A stretch of DNA of 64,000 nucleotides from Opitutus terrae PB90-1 (GCF_000019965.1 NC_010571.1:1364001-1428000), one strand, 5' to 3'; positions 9,179 through 18,696 are shown, counted from the first letter of the stretch. Notes: generated by a model not told the origin, from the letters alone. Numbers and translations are program-made.

Positions 9179-12100
9179 ATGCCCCTGATCACCCCTGAAA
9201 ACGTCACTGCCCCGGAGCCGAAATCGGAGCCGTTGTGGTATCGCAACGCCGTCATTTACCAGGCGCACGTGCGCTCGTTCTACGACAGCGACGGCAACGG
9301 CATCGGCGATTTTCGCGGCGTCACCCAGAAGCTCGACTACCTGCAGGACCTCGGGATCTCGGCGCTCTGGCTGCTGCCGTTCTATCCCTCCCCGCTGCGC
9401 GACGACGGTTACGACATCGCCGACTACTACGCGATCAACCCGATCTACGGGACGCTCGACGATTTCAAGGAGTTCCTCGAGGAGGCGCATCGCCGCTCAC
9501 TGCGGGTGATCACCGAGTTGGTGATCAACCACACCTCCGACCAGCATCCCTGGTTCCAGCGCGCGCGGCGCGCACCGCCGGGTAGTCCCGAGCGCGCCTA
9601 TTACGTGTGGAGCGACACGATTGAACATTACCGTGACGCGCGAATCATTTTCCGGGATTTCGAGACCTCGAACTGGGCCTGGGATCCGGTGGCGCAGGCG
9701 TATTACTGGCACCGGTTTTACTCGCACCAGCCCGATCTCAACTTCGACAACCCTGTCGTGCACGAGGAGATCGTCCGCGTGCTCGACTTCTGGCTCAGGC
9801 TGGGCGTGGACGGGCTGCGGCTCGACGCGATCCCCTATCTCTACGAGCGCGAGGGGACCAACTGCGAAAACCTGCCGGAGACGCACGCCTACCTGAAGAC
9901 GCTGCGGAAGCATGTCGACGAGCACTACGGCGACCGGATGCTGCTGGCCGAGGCGAACCAGTGGCCGGAGGACGCGGTGAAGTATTTCGGTGAAGGCCGC
10001 GGCGACGAATGCCACATGGCGTTTCACTTTCCCCTCATGCCGCGGCTGTTCATGGCGGTGCGGATGGAGGACCGCACACCGATCATCGACATCCTGTCGC
10101 AGACGCCGCCGATTCCGGAGACGTGCCAGTGGGCGATGTTTTTGCGCAATCACGACGAGCTCACGCTCGAGATGGTGACCGAGGAGGAGCGTGACTACAT
10201 GTATCGGATGTATGCGGCCGACGCGCGCGCGCGGATCAATCTCGGCATTCGCCGCCGGCTCGCGCCGCTGTTGAACAACGACCGTCGCCGGATCGAGCTG
10301 CTCAACGCCCTGCTGCTCTCGATGCCCGGCACGCCGGTGATCTATTACGGCGACGAGATCGGGATGGGCGACAACATCTACCTCGGCGACCGGAACGGCG
10401 TGCGCACGCCGATGCACTGGAGCTCCGACAAGAACGCCGGCTTTTCACGCGCCAACCCGCAAAGCCTGTATCTCCCGATCATCCTCGACCCGGAGTATCA
10501 CTACGAGGCGGTGAACGTGGAGGCGCAGCAAAGCAATCCCAGCTCGCTGTTCTGGTGGACGAAACGGATCCTCGGGCTGCGCCAGCGCTGGCCCGCGCTC
10601 GGTCGCGGCACGATCAAGTTCCTGCAGCCGGATAATCGGAAAATCCTAATGTTCATCCGCGAGTACGAAGGCCAGCGCGTGCTGGTGGTGGCGAATCTCT
10701 CGCGCCACGCGCAGTCGATGGTGGCGGATCTTTCGGAGTACAAGGATCACGTGCTCGTCGAGATTTTCGGACGCACGCGGTTTCCGGTGATCCACGACGG
10801 GGCGTATGGACTCACGATCAGCCCGCACGCGTTCTTCTGGTTTGCGCTCGAGCCGGTGGCGCCGGCGGTGCATGGCGCGGTGGCGCTGCCGACGAAACTC
10901 GCGGACGTGCCGGAGCTCGCGGCCGAGAGCGGCTGGACGGCGCTGCTCCACGCGCAGACGCATCGTGCGCTCGACGACGTGCTCGCGTCGTATCTGCAGC
11001 AGCGGCGTTGGTACGGCGGCAAGGCGCGCGATCTGCGCAGCCTTGACCTCGTCGACGCGATCGACGTCGCGACTGCGCACGGCCCCGCCCATCTCCTGTT
11101 GCTCAATGCGGACTACGCGACGGGCGATTCGGAGGTCTACGTGCTGCCGGTCACCCATGCGCCGGTGGAGCAGGCCGAGCGGATCGTGCGCCATTATCCG
11201 AACGCCGCGATTGCGCGCGTGCGCGACGCCAGGGGAACCGATGGGTTGCTGTTCGACGCGATGGCCGACAAAGCGTTTCCGCGCGCGCTCCTCGATGCGA
11301 TGCAGACGAACGCCACGCTGAAGGGCACGCGCGGCGCGCTGGTGCTGCGCGCCACCGGCGCGTTCGAGGCGCTGTGCGGTCCCGACTGTGCGAAGATCGA
11401 GCCGTTTCTCTCCAAGGCGGAGCACAGCAACACGGCGGTGATCTTCGCCGATCGGTTTCTGCTCAAACTTTTCCGGCGGCCCGAGGCGGGGGTGAATCCG
11501 GACGTCGAAATCACCGGCTATTTGACCGAGCGGAAGTTTCCCAACGTGCCCGCGCTCGGCGGTACGATGGAGTACCGCAACGCCGGCCAGGTGCGCAGCG
11601 TCGGCATCCTCACGCAGTTCATCGCGGGCGCGCGCGATGACTGGGACTATGCGCTCGACGCGCTCGGCCGGTATTTCGATCGCGTGCTGCTCTACGTCGC
11701 GGAAGGCCGCGCGTGCGAGCGGCCGGCGGGTTCGCTGCTGGCGCTCTCCGAGCAGGAGGCGCCGAACCACGTGGTCGAGTCGATCGGCACCTTCCTCGAA
11801 TCGGTGCGGCTGCTCGGCGTGCGCACGGCGGAGCTGCACCTCGCGCTCGGCGCGAGCGGCGAGCCGGACTTCGCGCCCGAGCCGTTCTCGCCGCACTACC
11901 AGCGCTCGCTCTACCAATCGATGCGGAACCTGCTGATCGAAAACCTGGAGGTGCTGAAACGCCGTGCGCGGGGACTGCCCGAAACGCTGCGCGCCGACGC
12001 CGACCGGATCACCGGGGCGCAGGACGAATTGCTCGAACGTTACAAGCTGCTCTACACCGGCCGGCTGGACGCGATGCGAATCCGGGTGCACGGCGATTAC

Positions 12101-12550
12101 CACCTCGGCCAGGTGCTCTCGACGGGCACGGATTTCGTGATCCTGGATTTCGAAGGCGAGCCCGCGCGGGCGCTGAGCGCGCGGCGGTTGAAGCGCTCGC
12201 CGATCAGCGACGTCGCGGGCATGATCCGGTCATTCCACTACGCGCTGCATACCGCGGTGCTCGGGTTGGGCGAACGCGGACTCGTCACGCCGGAAAACCG
12301 CGAAGCAATCATGTGCTGGGGCCCGTATTGGCGGCAGTGGATCTGCGGCACCTTCCTCGGCGCGTATCGGCGCACGATGGGCGACTCACGGCTGCTTCCG
12401 CGCGACCGGGCGCAACTGGCGGTGCTGCTGGACGCGTATCTGATCGACAAAGCCGTTTACGAAATCGGCTACGAGCTCAACAACCGGCCTGATCGACTTG
12501 TGATTCCGTTCGACGGAATCCTGCATCTGCTCGACGAACCGGACCGGTGA
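9179..12550 (+). CDS. treS: Trehalose synthase/maltokinase fusion (TreS-Mak)
   Basis: About 1123 residues in two enzymes. The N-terminal GH13 domain (about 15-560) interconverts trehalose and maltose and shows [38 protein letters not shown], the nucleophile Asp in [16 protein letters not shown], the acid Glu in [11 protein letters not shown] and [12 protein letters not shown]. The C-terminal maltokinase (about 625-1123) phosphorylates maltose to maltose-1-phosphate and has [17 protein letters not shown]-like [11 protein letters not shown] and [11 protein letters not shown]. The fusion feeds GlgE directly. The ATG at 9179 (MPLITPENV) was chosen because the 37 codons upstream are repeat DNA. 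TreS-Pep2 fusions of this size are well known. Its 3' end faces the MerR-type regulator gene. Confidence 0.95.
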   Translation: MPLITPENVTAPEPKSEPLWYRNAVIYQAHVRSFYDSDGNGIGDFRGVTQKLDYLQDLGISALWLLPFYPSPLRDDGYDIADYYAINPIYGTLDDFKEFLEEAHRRSLRVITELVINHTSDQHPWFQRARRAPPGSPERAYYVWSDTIEHYRDARIIFRDFETSNWAWDPVAQAYYWHRFYSHQPDLNFDNPVVHEEIVRVLDFWLRLGVDGLRLDAIPYLYEREGTNCENLPETHAYLKTLRKHVDEHYGDRMLLAEANQWPEDAVKYFGEGRGDECHMAFHFPLMPRLFMAVRMEDRTPIIDILSQTPPIPETCQWAMFLRNHDELTLEMVTEEERDYMYRMYAADARARINLGIRRRLAPLLNNDRRRIELLNALLLSMPGTPVIYYGDEIGMGDNIYLGDRNGVRTPMHWSSDKNAGFSRANPQSLYLPIILDPEYHYEAVNVEAQQSNPSSLFWWTKRILGLRQRWPALGRGTIKFLQPDNRKILMFIREYEGQRVLVVANLSRHAQSMVADLSEYKDHVLVEIFGRTRFPVIHDGAYGLTISPHAFFWFALEPVAPAVHGAVALPTKLADVPELAAESGWTALLHAQTHRALDDVLASYLQQRRWYGGKARDLRSLDLVDAIDVATAHGPAHLLLLNADYATGDSEVYVLPVTHAPVEQAERIVRHYPNAAIARVRDARGTDGLLFDAMADKAFPRALLDAMQTNATLKGTRGALVLRATGAFEALCGPDCAKIEPFLSKAEHSNTAVIFADRFLLKLFRRPEAGVNPDVEITGYLTERKFPNVPALGGTMEYRNAGQVRSVGILTQFIAGARDDWDYALDALGRYFDRVLLYVAEGRACERPAGSLLALSEQEAPNHVVESIGTFLESVRLLGVRTAELHLALGASGEPDFAPEPFSPHYQRSLYQSMRNLLIENLEVLKRRARGLPETLRADADRITGAQDELLERYKLLYTGRLDAMRIRVHGDYHLGQVLSTGTDFVILDFEGEPARALSARRLKRSPISDVAGMIRSFHYALHTAVLGLGERGLVTPENREAIMCWGPYWRQWICGTFLGAYRRTMGDSRLLPRDRAQLAVLLDAYLIDKAVYEIGYELNNRPDRLVIPFDGILHLLDEPDR

Positions 12551-12561
12551 GCGGTGGTGAT

Positions 12562-12634
12562 GGAGCGGCAGGCCTCCTTGCCTGCCGGCTCCCGCCGTGC
12601 GCTGCGGCAGGCACTGGACGCCTGCCGCTACAGA
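12562..12634. repeat. Double GGCAGGC palindrome in a convergent gap
   Basis: Two hairpins with GGCAGG/CCTGCC stems, the second ending CTGCCGCTACA. They fill the 95-bp gap between the converging treS and MerR-type genes, so they could act as a two-way terminator. The same stem sequence recurs at 33207-33233. Confidence 0.75.
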
Positions 12635-12645
12635 GGCAAATTCGC

Positions 12646-13593
12646 TCAGGCCTGGACGCGCGTCGGCGACTGGCGCAACCGGTCCAGCGTGCCGCCGAGA
12701 TCGGTCAGTTCGTCCGCCGAGAAGGCGCCGATGCGATCAAGCACCGGTCGGTAGGCGGGCAGCGCGCGGCCACCGACGAGCACGGCGACTTCGGGCGGCA
12801 GCAGCTCGCGCAGCCGCACCAGCTCCGCGCCGAGCTTCGCGTCGTCCGCCGGGTAGACGAGACTCAAAGCGACCGCACGAGCGCGATTCTGCACCGCGGC
12901 GCCAGCGATTTCAGCCGCGGGCAAGCTCGCGCCGAGGTAGGTGACGCGCCAGCCGAGGTTCGCGGCGAGCGCGGCGACCAGCAGCGCGCCGAGCTCGTGC
13001 AATTGCCCGGCCGGCGTGGCGACCACGAGCAGCGGCGCGTCCGCTTCGGCGGCAAATCCGCGCGCCGCGTGGCCGAGGAACGTGCGCAGCACCGAGCTGG
13101 CGAAGTGTTCGTGCGCCGCCGTGATCGTGCCCTCGCGCCACAAGTCGCCCATCCGCTGCGCGAGCGGCGCGGCCACCCGCTGCAACATCCCCTGCGTGCC
13201 GAACGCCAGCTCGGCGCGGCGCAGCACGATCTCCAGCACGCGCGCATCCAGATTCTGAATCGCCGTGAACGCGTCGTCGACGATCGCCGCGGCCGAGGCC
13301 GGAGTGACGCGTGCGACCGGCTGCGGCCGGTCGCCGCCGCCACCGACCGATGCGGCGAGTCCACGCAGCTTCTCCGTCGGCAACCGCGCGATCGCGCCGA
13401 TGCTCTGACCAGAACGCGTCAGTTCGCGCAGCAGACTCAGCCGCTCGACATTTTCTTCGGAATATTGCCGCCGGTTGCTCGCCGTCCGCGCCGGTTCGAC
13501 CGCACGGTAGCGCTTCTCCCAGATCCGAATCACATGCGCGCTGAGTCCGGTGCGGCGGGCGACCGCGTCGATCGTGTGTAGCGGCGTGTCCAT
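12646..13593 (-). CDS. MerR-family regulator with cobalamin-binding domain (CarH/LitR-like)
   Basis: 315 residues. The MerR winged helix (1-75) starts TIDAVARRTGLSAHVIRIWEKRY. A helical bundle (about 100-180) carries the W-x9-EH signature as W152...E162-H163. A Rossmann-like B12 domain (185-300) carries QLHELG with His199 as the probable lower cobalt ligand. The usual Asp or Glu two residues before that His is Gln197. The residue after W152 is Arg153, where Thermus CarH has the His that captures cobalt after photolysis. CarH proteins repress light-induced genes while bound to adenosylcobalamin. Direct repeats stand 5 bp before its start codon and again in front of the divergent fasciclin gene, suggesting control of both. 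Whether this protein responds to light is open. Confidence 0.9.
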   Translation of the reverse strand: MDTPLHTIDAVARRTGLSAHVIRIWEKRYRAVEPARTASNRRQYSEENVERLSLLRELTRSGQSIGAIARLPTEKLRGLAASVGGGGDRPQPVARVTPASAAAIVDDAFTAIQNLDARVLEIVLRRAELAFGTQGMLQRVAAPLAQRMGDLWREGTITAAHEHFASSVLRTFLGHAARGFAAEADAPLLVVATPAGQLHELGALLVAALAANLGWRVTYLGASLPAAEIAGAAVQNRARAVALSLVYPADDAKLGAELVRLRELLPPEVAVLVGGRALPAYRPVLDRIGAFSADELTDLGGTLDRLRQSPTRVQA

Positions 13594-13597
13594 TGAT

Positions 13598-13615
13598 TTA
13601 GACGAAACTTAGACA
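13598..13615 (+). promoter_or_regulatory. Putative CarH-type operator in the regulator leader
   Basis: TTAGAC occurs at 13598-13603 and 13609-13614, an exact 11-bp period. The pair abuts the start codon of the MerR-type gene (13593, minus strand), overlapping its ribosome-binding region. This fits autorepression. The assignment rests on the shared motif with 13725-13763 and the known 11-bp repeat spacing of CarH operators. Confidence 0.6.
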
Positions 13616-13724
13616 CCTGACGGTGGATTCTGCAATGTTTGTTTCCACTCAACGGCTCGTGATACTAGTTAATCGATTGTTGATACCAAATCTTATGGGA
13701 TATTTTAGCCCCATTTCCATGATC

Positions 13725-13763
13725 CTAGACAGAGGCTTGACAATTTAGACACATCCTAGACAT
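13725..13763 (+). promoter_or_regulatory. Putative CarH-type operator overlapping a TTGACA promoter element
   Basis: Four GACA-ending units (CCTAGACA, CTTGACA, TTAGACA, CCTAGACA) end at 13732, 13743, 13752 and 13763, forming two pairs with an 11-bp period offset by 20 bp. The TTGACA at 13738-13743 is a perfect -35 hexamer, so bound repressor would block polymerase. The fasciclin ATG is 83 bp further on. The -10 is not clear (ACATTT at 13761-13766 is weak). Confidence 0.6.
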
Positions 13764-13846
13764 TTCGCCCATCAGAGACGAACCAGCCCGCGTCTCTGAG
13801 GCACTCCACCGGGCTCTCCACACGTTTCCTCCCAAACCAAACTGAC

Positions 13847-14347
13847 ATGAAACTCCCCCTGATCGCCAAACTCCTCGTTCCCGTTGCCGCCCTCGCCATC
13901 GTGGTCCCGGCACACGCCGGCGGCGGTGCTGTTCACGGCAGCAAAGACATCGTCGCCGTCGCTTCTTCCGCCGGCAACTTCAACACGCTCGTTGCCGCGG
14001 TGAAAGCCGCGGGCCTGGTCGAAACGCTGCAAGGCCCCGGCCCGTTCACCGTGTTCGCTCCGACCGATGAAGCGTTCGCGAAGCTGCCGGCCGGCACGCT
14101 CGACGAACTCCTGAAGCCGGAAAACAAAAAGAAGCTCGCCGGCATCCTGACGTATCACGTGGTGCCCGGCAAGGTCATGGCCGCCGACGTGAAGCCGATG
14201 CAGGCGAAGACCGTGAATGGCCAGACTCTCGCGATCAACGTCGCCGGCGGCGGAGTGACCGTCAACGGCGCGAAGGTCGTGGCGACCGACGTGGCCGCCA
14301 GCAACGGCGTGATCCACGTCATCGATTCAGTGGTGCTCCCGCAGTAG
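13847..14347 (+). CDS. Exported fasciclin (FAS1/beta-Ig-H3) domain protein
   Basis: 166 residues. Signal peptide 1-24 ends PAHA-GGGA. One complete FAS1 domain follows, with the H1 motif [17 protein letters not shown], the central [11 protein letters not shown] box and the H2 end [15 protein letters not shown]1 domains mediate adhesion or surface association, so a periplasmic or extracellular place is expected. It is divergent from the CarH-like regulator, has candidate operators upstream and a strong terminator after its stop, so it is probably a monocistronic, possibly light-controlled gene. Confidence 0.93.
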   Translation: MKLPLIAKLLVPVAALAIVVPAHAGGGAVHGSKDIVAVASSAGNFNTLVAAVKAAGLVETLQGPGPFTVFAPTDEAFAKLPAGTLDELLKPENKKKLAGILTYHVVPGKVMAADVKPMQAKTVNGQTLAINVAGGGVTVNGAKVVATDVAASNGVIHVIDSVVLPQ

Positions 14348-14375
14348 CTTGGGTGGCTGCTGCGTGAGTGTGTGT

Positions 14376-14408
14376 GGCGGAGGGCCTCGGGCCCTCCGCC
14401 TTTCCCTT
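14376..14408 (+). terminator. Rho-independent terminator after the fasciclin gene
   Basis: A perfect 11-bp stem, GGCGGAGGGCC/GGCCCTCCGCC around TCG, is followed by TTTCCCTTT. It begins 29 bp after the fasciclin stop and lies before the SRPBCC start. Confidence 0.8.
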
Positions 14409-14431
14409 TCCAACCTACCGTCGCGCGACTC

Positions 14432-14899
14432 ATGACGATCCACTCTTTGCAGACCGAGTTCTGGTTGCCGGAAAAGCGCGCGCAGGTGTTCGCGTTCTTC
14501 GGGGACGCGTTGAACTTGGAGGTGATCACGCCACCATGGCTGCGCTTCAACGTGCTCACGCCGGCGCCGATTGAGATGCGCCCCGGCACAACCATCGCCT
14601 ACCGGCTCCGGCTGCACGGCCTGCCGCTGCGTTGGTTGACCGAGATCACACATTGGGAGCCGCCGGTGCGGTTCGTCGATGAGCAGAGGCGCGGTCCCTA
14701 CCGGTTCTGGGTGCACACGCATACGTTCCGCGAACAGGGCGGCGGGACGCTGTGCCGCGACCAGGTCGACTACGCGGTGCCGGGCGGGGCATGGGTCGAC
14801 CGGCTCTTCGTGCGTCCGCAGCTCGAGTCGATTTTCGCCTATCGCGAACGCGCGCTGAAAATCCGGTTTCCCCAAACTTCTGCGACCGCCGGCCGATAA
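14432..14899 (+). CDS. SRPBCC-family (START-like) protein
   Basis: 155 residues from the ATG at 14432 (MTIHSLQTEFWLP); the upstream 20 codons run through the terminator and were rejected. The pattern FWLPEKRAQVFAFFGDALNLEVITPPWLRFNVL and the end VDRLFVRPQLESIFAYRERALKIRF are typical of the SRPBCC or cyclase/dehydrase-like proteins that often lie beside LitR/CarH regulators in other bacteria. It is probably cytoplasmic, with a hydrophobic ligand cavity; the ligand is unknown. It follows the fasciclin gene but lies past the terminator. Confidence 0.85.
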   Translation: MTIHSLQTEFWLPEKRAQVFAFFGDALNLEVITPPWLRFNVLTPAPIEMRPGTTIAYRLRLHGLPLRWLTEITHWEPPVRFVDEQRRGPYRFWVHTHTFREQGGGTLCRDQVDYAVPGGAWVDRLFVRPQLESIFAYRERALKIRFPQTSATAGR

Positions 14900-14987
14900 C
14901 GCGCGCTTTCGCCGGCCGGCAGCGGGCGACGCTGAATTTTCACCTGCCCAAACTCCTTCCTGCGCTGTCTCGGCAGTCTGTTCCTCA

Positions 14988-15878
14988 ATGAAACCACACC
15001 TTCCTCTGTTTCCACGATTCCTGTTCCTCATCCTGCTCGCGCTGCCGCTCATCAGTTCGGCCCAACCGCGCGGCTCCGGCGGCGGAGTCGAAGTGATCGT
15101 GCGCACGTCCTACACGGCGGAGTCCGATCTGGATCGGGCCGGCACCGCGGTGAGCGTGCAGTCCTGGCAGCTCGGCTTGGGCGGAAGCGTGTCGCTGAGC
15201 GAAGCGACCCGGCTGCGGTTGGGCGCCGAGTGGGCGCGGCACGAATTGGATGTTACGGGTCCGCGGTGGCTGCCGGAGCGACTGCAATCGGTGGCCATCC
15301 CGATCGGCCTGGTGCACCGTTGGGACGACGGTTGGTCGCTTCTCGCGACTTTACAGCCGCGGTTTGCTTCGGCGGGTTCGAGCTTTTCGTCTTCCGGCTT
15401 CGATATGCCGGTGCTGGCGCTGGCGAGCTATCGCGCGAGTCCTGAGCTGACGTGGAGTTTCGGGCTGCGCTACAGCGATCGATCGGACGTAAAGCTCCTT
15501 CCGCTCGCTGGCGTGATGTGGCGGTTCGCCCCGGGCTGGGAGGCCGGACTCGCATTTCCGGAGTCCGGGGTGAGCTATCGGGCGACGCCGCGGCTCACCT
15601 GGCGCGCGGTGGCGACGTTCCACGGAGGCGATTACCGGCTCGAGCGCGATCCGCGCCCACCGGCCGATCGCACGGGCGTGTCGCTGCGCGACGCTTGGCT
15701 GGAATATCGTGAGATTCGCACCGGGGTCGCGGTCGAAGTTGCGCTCAACGACACGATGAGCCTGCGGGCCGACGCGGGCGTGGTGGTGGATCAACGGTTC
15801 GACTATTTCACCCGCGGGGTGGAGCTCGAAGGCGAGTCGCCCGCGTATGTTGTACTCAGGTTCGTCGGCCGGTTCTAA
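14988..15878 (+). CDS. Outer-membrane beta-barrel protein, function unknown
   Basis: 296 residues. Signal peptide 1-25 ends SSAQP. The rest is alternating amphipathic strands with long loops (SWQLGLGGSVSLSEATRLRLGAEWARHEL, SVAIPIGLVHRWDDGWSLLATLQPRF, LTWSFGLRYSDRSDVKLLPLAGVMWRF) and ends in Phe (RFVGRF), the usual signal for the barrel assembly machinery. This resembles small DUF6268-type barrels, but the family call is tentative. It converges on the metallo-beta-lactamase gene. Confidence 0.75.
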   Translation: MKPHLPLFPRFLFLILLALPLISSAQPRGSGGGVEVIVRTSYTAESDLDRAGTAVSVQSWQLGLGGSVSLSEATRLRLGAEWARHELDVTGPRWLPERLQSVAIPIGLVHRWDDGWSLLATLQPRFASAGSSFSSSGFDMPVLALASYRASPELTWSFGLRYSDRSDVKLLPLAGVMWRFAPGWEAGLAFPESGVSYRATPRLTWRAVATFHGGDYRLERDPRPPADRTGVSLRDAWLEYREIRTGVAVEVALNDTMSLRADAGVVVDQRFDYFTRGVELEGESPAYVVLRFVGRF

Positions 15879-15907
15879 CCGGCTGCGCTCTGAGCGAAGA
15901 GCCCAAG

Positions 15908-15979
15908 GTAGGGCGCTCACTTCGTGAGCGCCGCAAACGCCCAGCGACTTCCCGGCGGGCAACGGAATGCTCGCCCTAC
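15908..15979. repeat. GTAGGGCG...CGCCCTAC-framed palindrome in a convergent gap
   Basis: The outer ends GTAGGGCG and CGCCCTAC frame an inner perfect 9-bp stem GGCGCTCAC/GTGAGCGCC with a TTC loop (15912-15932). It fills the gap between the converging barrel and beta-lactamase genes, as other family members do at convergent junctions. Confidence 0.8.
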
Positions 15980-16014
15980 CTCCGGAACGGCCACTTGAAA
16001 GTGCATGAGGCTCC

Positions 16015-16914
16015 CTACCTCTTGTTTCGCGCCTCAAGCGCGGCGGCTTGCTCCGCGTGCTGCTTGCGCAGCCGGGCTTCGGCGTCGTCGCAGAAGGCCC
16101 GGTAGCCGTCCGGATCGATGAACGGGTGGGTCTCCGGGTGTTCGGCGAGTCGCCGGGCCTTGTTGGTCAATCCGAAGACTTGGCCGTGCGGAGCGAGGAA
16201 CACGTCGCAGGGGAGAGCGCGGAGGGCGGCGATGGACGCCTGCAGATCGCGCCAGATGTCCGGATAGGCCGCGTTGTTCACGAGTTGGTAACCGGGCGCG
16301 GACACGCTGGCGGCGAACACGACATCCAGCTCGCGTCCGCCCGTCCTCACCCGGCAGGTCCACGTGGTGCTACCCGGCGTGTGGCCGGGCGTCAGGTGCG
16401 CCGTGAGCGTGACGCCCCCCAACGTGACGGTCCCGCCATCCGCGACAATCTCGTCGACGGTCACGGGTTCGAAGGCGAGTTGGTCGCCGTAGTGAAAGTC
16501 GCCGCGTCCGCCGCGCGCGAGCGCCGCGGCTTCCGGCGCGCTAGCAATCAGCCGCGCTCCGGTGAGCGCTTTCATCGCTTTCAACCCGCCGGCGTGATCG
16601 ATGTGCGCGTGGCTCGTGAGCAGGATCCGGATGTCGCGCGGCTCGATGCCGAGCTGGCGCAGGCTGGCGCGGACCAGTGGCACCGTTTCCGCAAACCCCG
16701 TTTCCAACAGGATGTGGCCGTCGGGTGTGGTGATCAGATAGGCGGCAATGTCGGAGGCGCCGACGTAGTAGACGTTCTCCACGATCCGGAACGGCGCGAC
16801 CGGCTGGTTCCAGGAGCGCCAGAGCTCGGTGGGCTGGGCCGACACCGCTGGGCCCACGAACGTGGCGAACCACACACAAAGATGAAAGAGGGGACCAAGG
16901 AAATTCCGGCACAT
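16015..16914 (-). CDS. Subclass B3-like metallo-beta-lactamase
   Basis: 299 residues from the ATG at 16914, with a signal peptide ending PAVSA-QPTE. Zinc ligands match subclass B3: HAHIDH (H116, H118, D120, H121 in BBL numbering), the His in LTPGHTPGSTTW (H196), and the His in LAPHGQVFG (H263). The AASVSAPGY segment supplies the Ser that replaces Cys221 in this subclass. The enzyme should act in the periplasm and hydrolyse the beta-lactam ring. Chromosomal B3-like enzymes are common in soil bacteria, and actual substrates may be wider or different. The start was chosen because the upstream frame runs into the divergent acyltransferase leader. Confidence 0.9.
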   Translation of the reverse strand: MCRNFLGPLFHLCVWFATFVGPAVSAQPTELWRSWNQPVAPFRIVENVYYVGASDIAAYLITTPDGHILLETGFAETVPLVRASLRQLGIEPRDIRILLTSHAHIDHAGGLKAMKALTGARLIASAPEAAALARGGRGDFHYGDQLAFEPVTVDEIVADGGTVTLGGVTLTAHLTPGHTPGSTTWTCRVRTGGRELDVVFAASVSAPGYQLVNNAAYPDIWRDLQASIAALRALPCDVFLAPHGQVFGLTNKARRLAEHPETHPFIDPDGYRAFCDDAEARLRKQHAEQAAALEARNKR

Positions 16915-16974
16915 GGCGAGGAGCGTGTTTCGAAAGGCGCCATCTGCACGGGCGAGGCAATCGAAAACTCCGCG

Positions 16975-18318
16975 ATGAATTGCGCGCCGGTGCAGGGAAA
17001 ACTCGCGCCGACCGTTCGGCCCAGCCGCGCTGCCGACAGACCCTGGTCGGAGCCGTTGCTGGATTCGCGCTCGGCACTCCATGCCGTCTCGTTAGAACAA
17101 GCGGCCGTGAGCGCCGTGGCCGAGCGAAACCATTCTCTGGATGCACTGCGGGCGAGCGCGTTGCTGGCCGGCGTCGTCCTGCACGCGGCGTTGGCCTACC
17201 TGCCGGGCGGGGCGCCGGCTTGGGCGGTGGTGGACCGCAACACGCACGTGGGCTTCGCGATCTTCGTGCTGGTGGTGCACTCGTTCCGGCTCGAGGTGTT
17301 TTTCCTGTTGGCGGGATTTTTCGGCCGACTGCTTTATCTGCGCCGCGGCGGTCCGGCCTTCTGGCAGAACCGGCTCAAGCGGATCCTGCTGCCCTTCGTG
17401 CTCGGCTGGATGCTGGTGTTTCCGTTGCTCGCCTTCTGCTGGATCTGGGCCTCGATGCAGGCGGCACGGGCCGCAATCGGCCCGGCGCTGGCGACCGGTT
17501 ACGGCCACGCACTACGGGAGCTGACGCGATTCGTCATCGGCGAGAAAGGCGCGGCGTTCCCGCTGACGCACCTCTGGTTCCTGTATTACCTGCTGCTCGT
17601 GTACGCCGTGTTCCTTGGCGCGCGCTGGCTCCTTGCGCGACAGGACGGGATCCGGGAGCGCTGGTGCCGCGTTGCCGACGCCGTCGGCCGGTGGGTGTTC
17701 GGTTCCGCCTGGGGACTGCCGCTGGCCGCGGGAGCAACGGGATTGGTGCTGCTGACGATGCGGGAGTGGGGCGTGGACACACCGGACAAAACGTTCCTGC
17801 CACACGTGCCCGCGCTACTGCTCTACTCGCTGGTGTTTGCGCTCGGCTGGCAACTGCACCGGCAGACGGAATTGCTCGAATCGCTCTGTCGCCGCTGGCA
17901 CTGGCACACGGGCGCGGCGGGGGCGGCCACATTGCTGGCATTGGTTGTGAGCGGTGGAATTCGCGCGAACCCGAGTCCGGTGCTTTGGCCGCTCTTTCAG
18001 TTTGCCTACGCCCTGATGATGTGGAGCTGCATATTCGCGAGCGTCGGGCTGTTCCTCCGCTGGCGACAGACGGAGAGCGCTCTCTGGAGGTATCTCGCCG
18101 ACTCGTCCTACTGGGTCTACGTGATCCACCTGCCCATCGTCGTGGCGTTGCAGGTGGCGCTCAGCCGCACGGACTGGTCCGCGGGGCTGAAGTTCGTCAC
18201 CGTCACCGCAGTGGCTACGCTCGTTGCACTTGCCACGTATCACCTGCTGGTGCGATCGACGCCTGTGGGCGTCCTGCTCAACGGCCGCCGCGTGCCGCTG
18301 AGGCTGGCGTGGCGCTGA
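16975..18318 (+). CDS. Membrane acyltransferase (acyltransferase-3 / OpgC-like family)
   Basis: About 447 residues. The conserved N-terminal motif RNHSLDALRASALLAGVVLHAAL carries the catalytic-type His of acyltransferase-3 proteins. About ten membrane helices follow, with HLWFLYYLLLVYAVFLGARWLLA and SYWVYVIHLPIVVAL as typical late motifs. The layout resembles MdoC/OpgC, which adds succinyl groups to periplasmic glucans, but substrate cannot be told from sequence. ATG 16975 gives a 44-residue hydrophilic extension; GTG 17107 (VSAVAERNHSLD) would start just before the family's core and may be the true start. It is divergent from the beta-lactamase gene. Confidence 0.87.
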   Translation: MNCAPVQGKLAPTVRPSRAADRPWSEPLLDSRSALHAVSLEQAAVSAVAERNHSLDALRASALLAGVVLHAALAYLPGGAPAWAVVDRNTHVGFAIFVLVVHSFRLEVFFLLAGFFGRLLYLRRGGPAFWQNRLKRILLPFVLGWMLVFPLLAFCWIWASMQAARAAIGPALATGYGHALRELTRFVIGEKGAAFPLTHLWFLYYLLLVYAVFLGARWLLARQDGIRERWCRVADAVGRWVFGSAWGLPLAAGATGLVLLTMREWGVDTPDKTFLPHVPALLLYSLVFALGWQLHRQTELLESLCRRWHWHTGAAGAATLLALVVSGGIRANPSPVLWPLFQFAYALMMWSCIFASVGLFLRWRQTESALWRYLADSSYWVYVIHLPIVVALQVALSRTDWSAGLKFVTVTAVATLVALATYHLLVRSTPVGVLLNGRRVPLRLAWR

Positions 18319-18601
18319 AGCGCGCGCGAGGCGTTCCCGATCCACTCCGGCTGCTCACTCAGCGGGCCGCTCGATTCTCCTGAGCCTGTGCGTTAACGCA
18401 GGGAAGGGCCGCGATAGAACATAGGTACGACTTGTGTTTGGATGCCGGAGACGCATGGTCTGCGCGCCGATGCCTTCCACCGAGCCCCCGATCGGTCGAA
18501 ACTCCGTGGTGTCGCGCGGAACTCGCGCGACCGGATGAATGCTGCCGCCACTCGTCTGGGCGCGTCGTCTCGCTCCGCGGCTACGGCCGCCGCCGGCCCG
18601 C
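18319..18601. other. Intergenic, no gene seen
   Basis: The stretch between the acyltransferase and the LytS-type kinase shows no coding pattern. An in-frame upstream extension of the kinase exists from 18442 but reads as low-quality sequence without family similarity. The candidate regulatory site begins at 18602. Confidence 0.5.
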
Positions 18602-18630
18602 TTCATCCCGGTTTCGGGCTGCTTCGTCAC
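18602..18630 (+). promoter_or_regulatory. Putative LytTR-type direct repeat upstream of the kinase gene
   Basis: TTCATCCC (18602) and TTCGTCAC (18623) are 21 bp apart, the same period as the two better pairs before the PEP-CTERM genes (20686, 21473). The first half is 6/8 identical to the second. It ends 66 bp before the kinase ATG and would give autoregulation. Confidence 0.5.
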
Positions 18631-18696
18631 CGAGTTGGCCGCCTGACGACCGCGAGCTTGCGGGCGCTCCGGCGATCACAACCCTGCGCCGCAGCC

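Noticed and set aside
16048-16974. Extension of the acyltransferase frame far upstream
   Set aside because: It would overlap the metallo-beta-lactamase gene on the other strand and has no membrane or family similarity.
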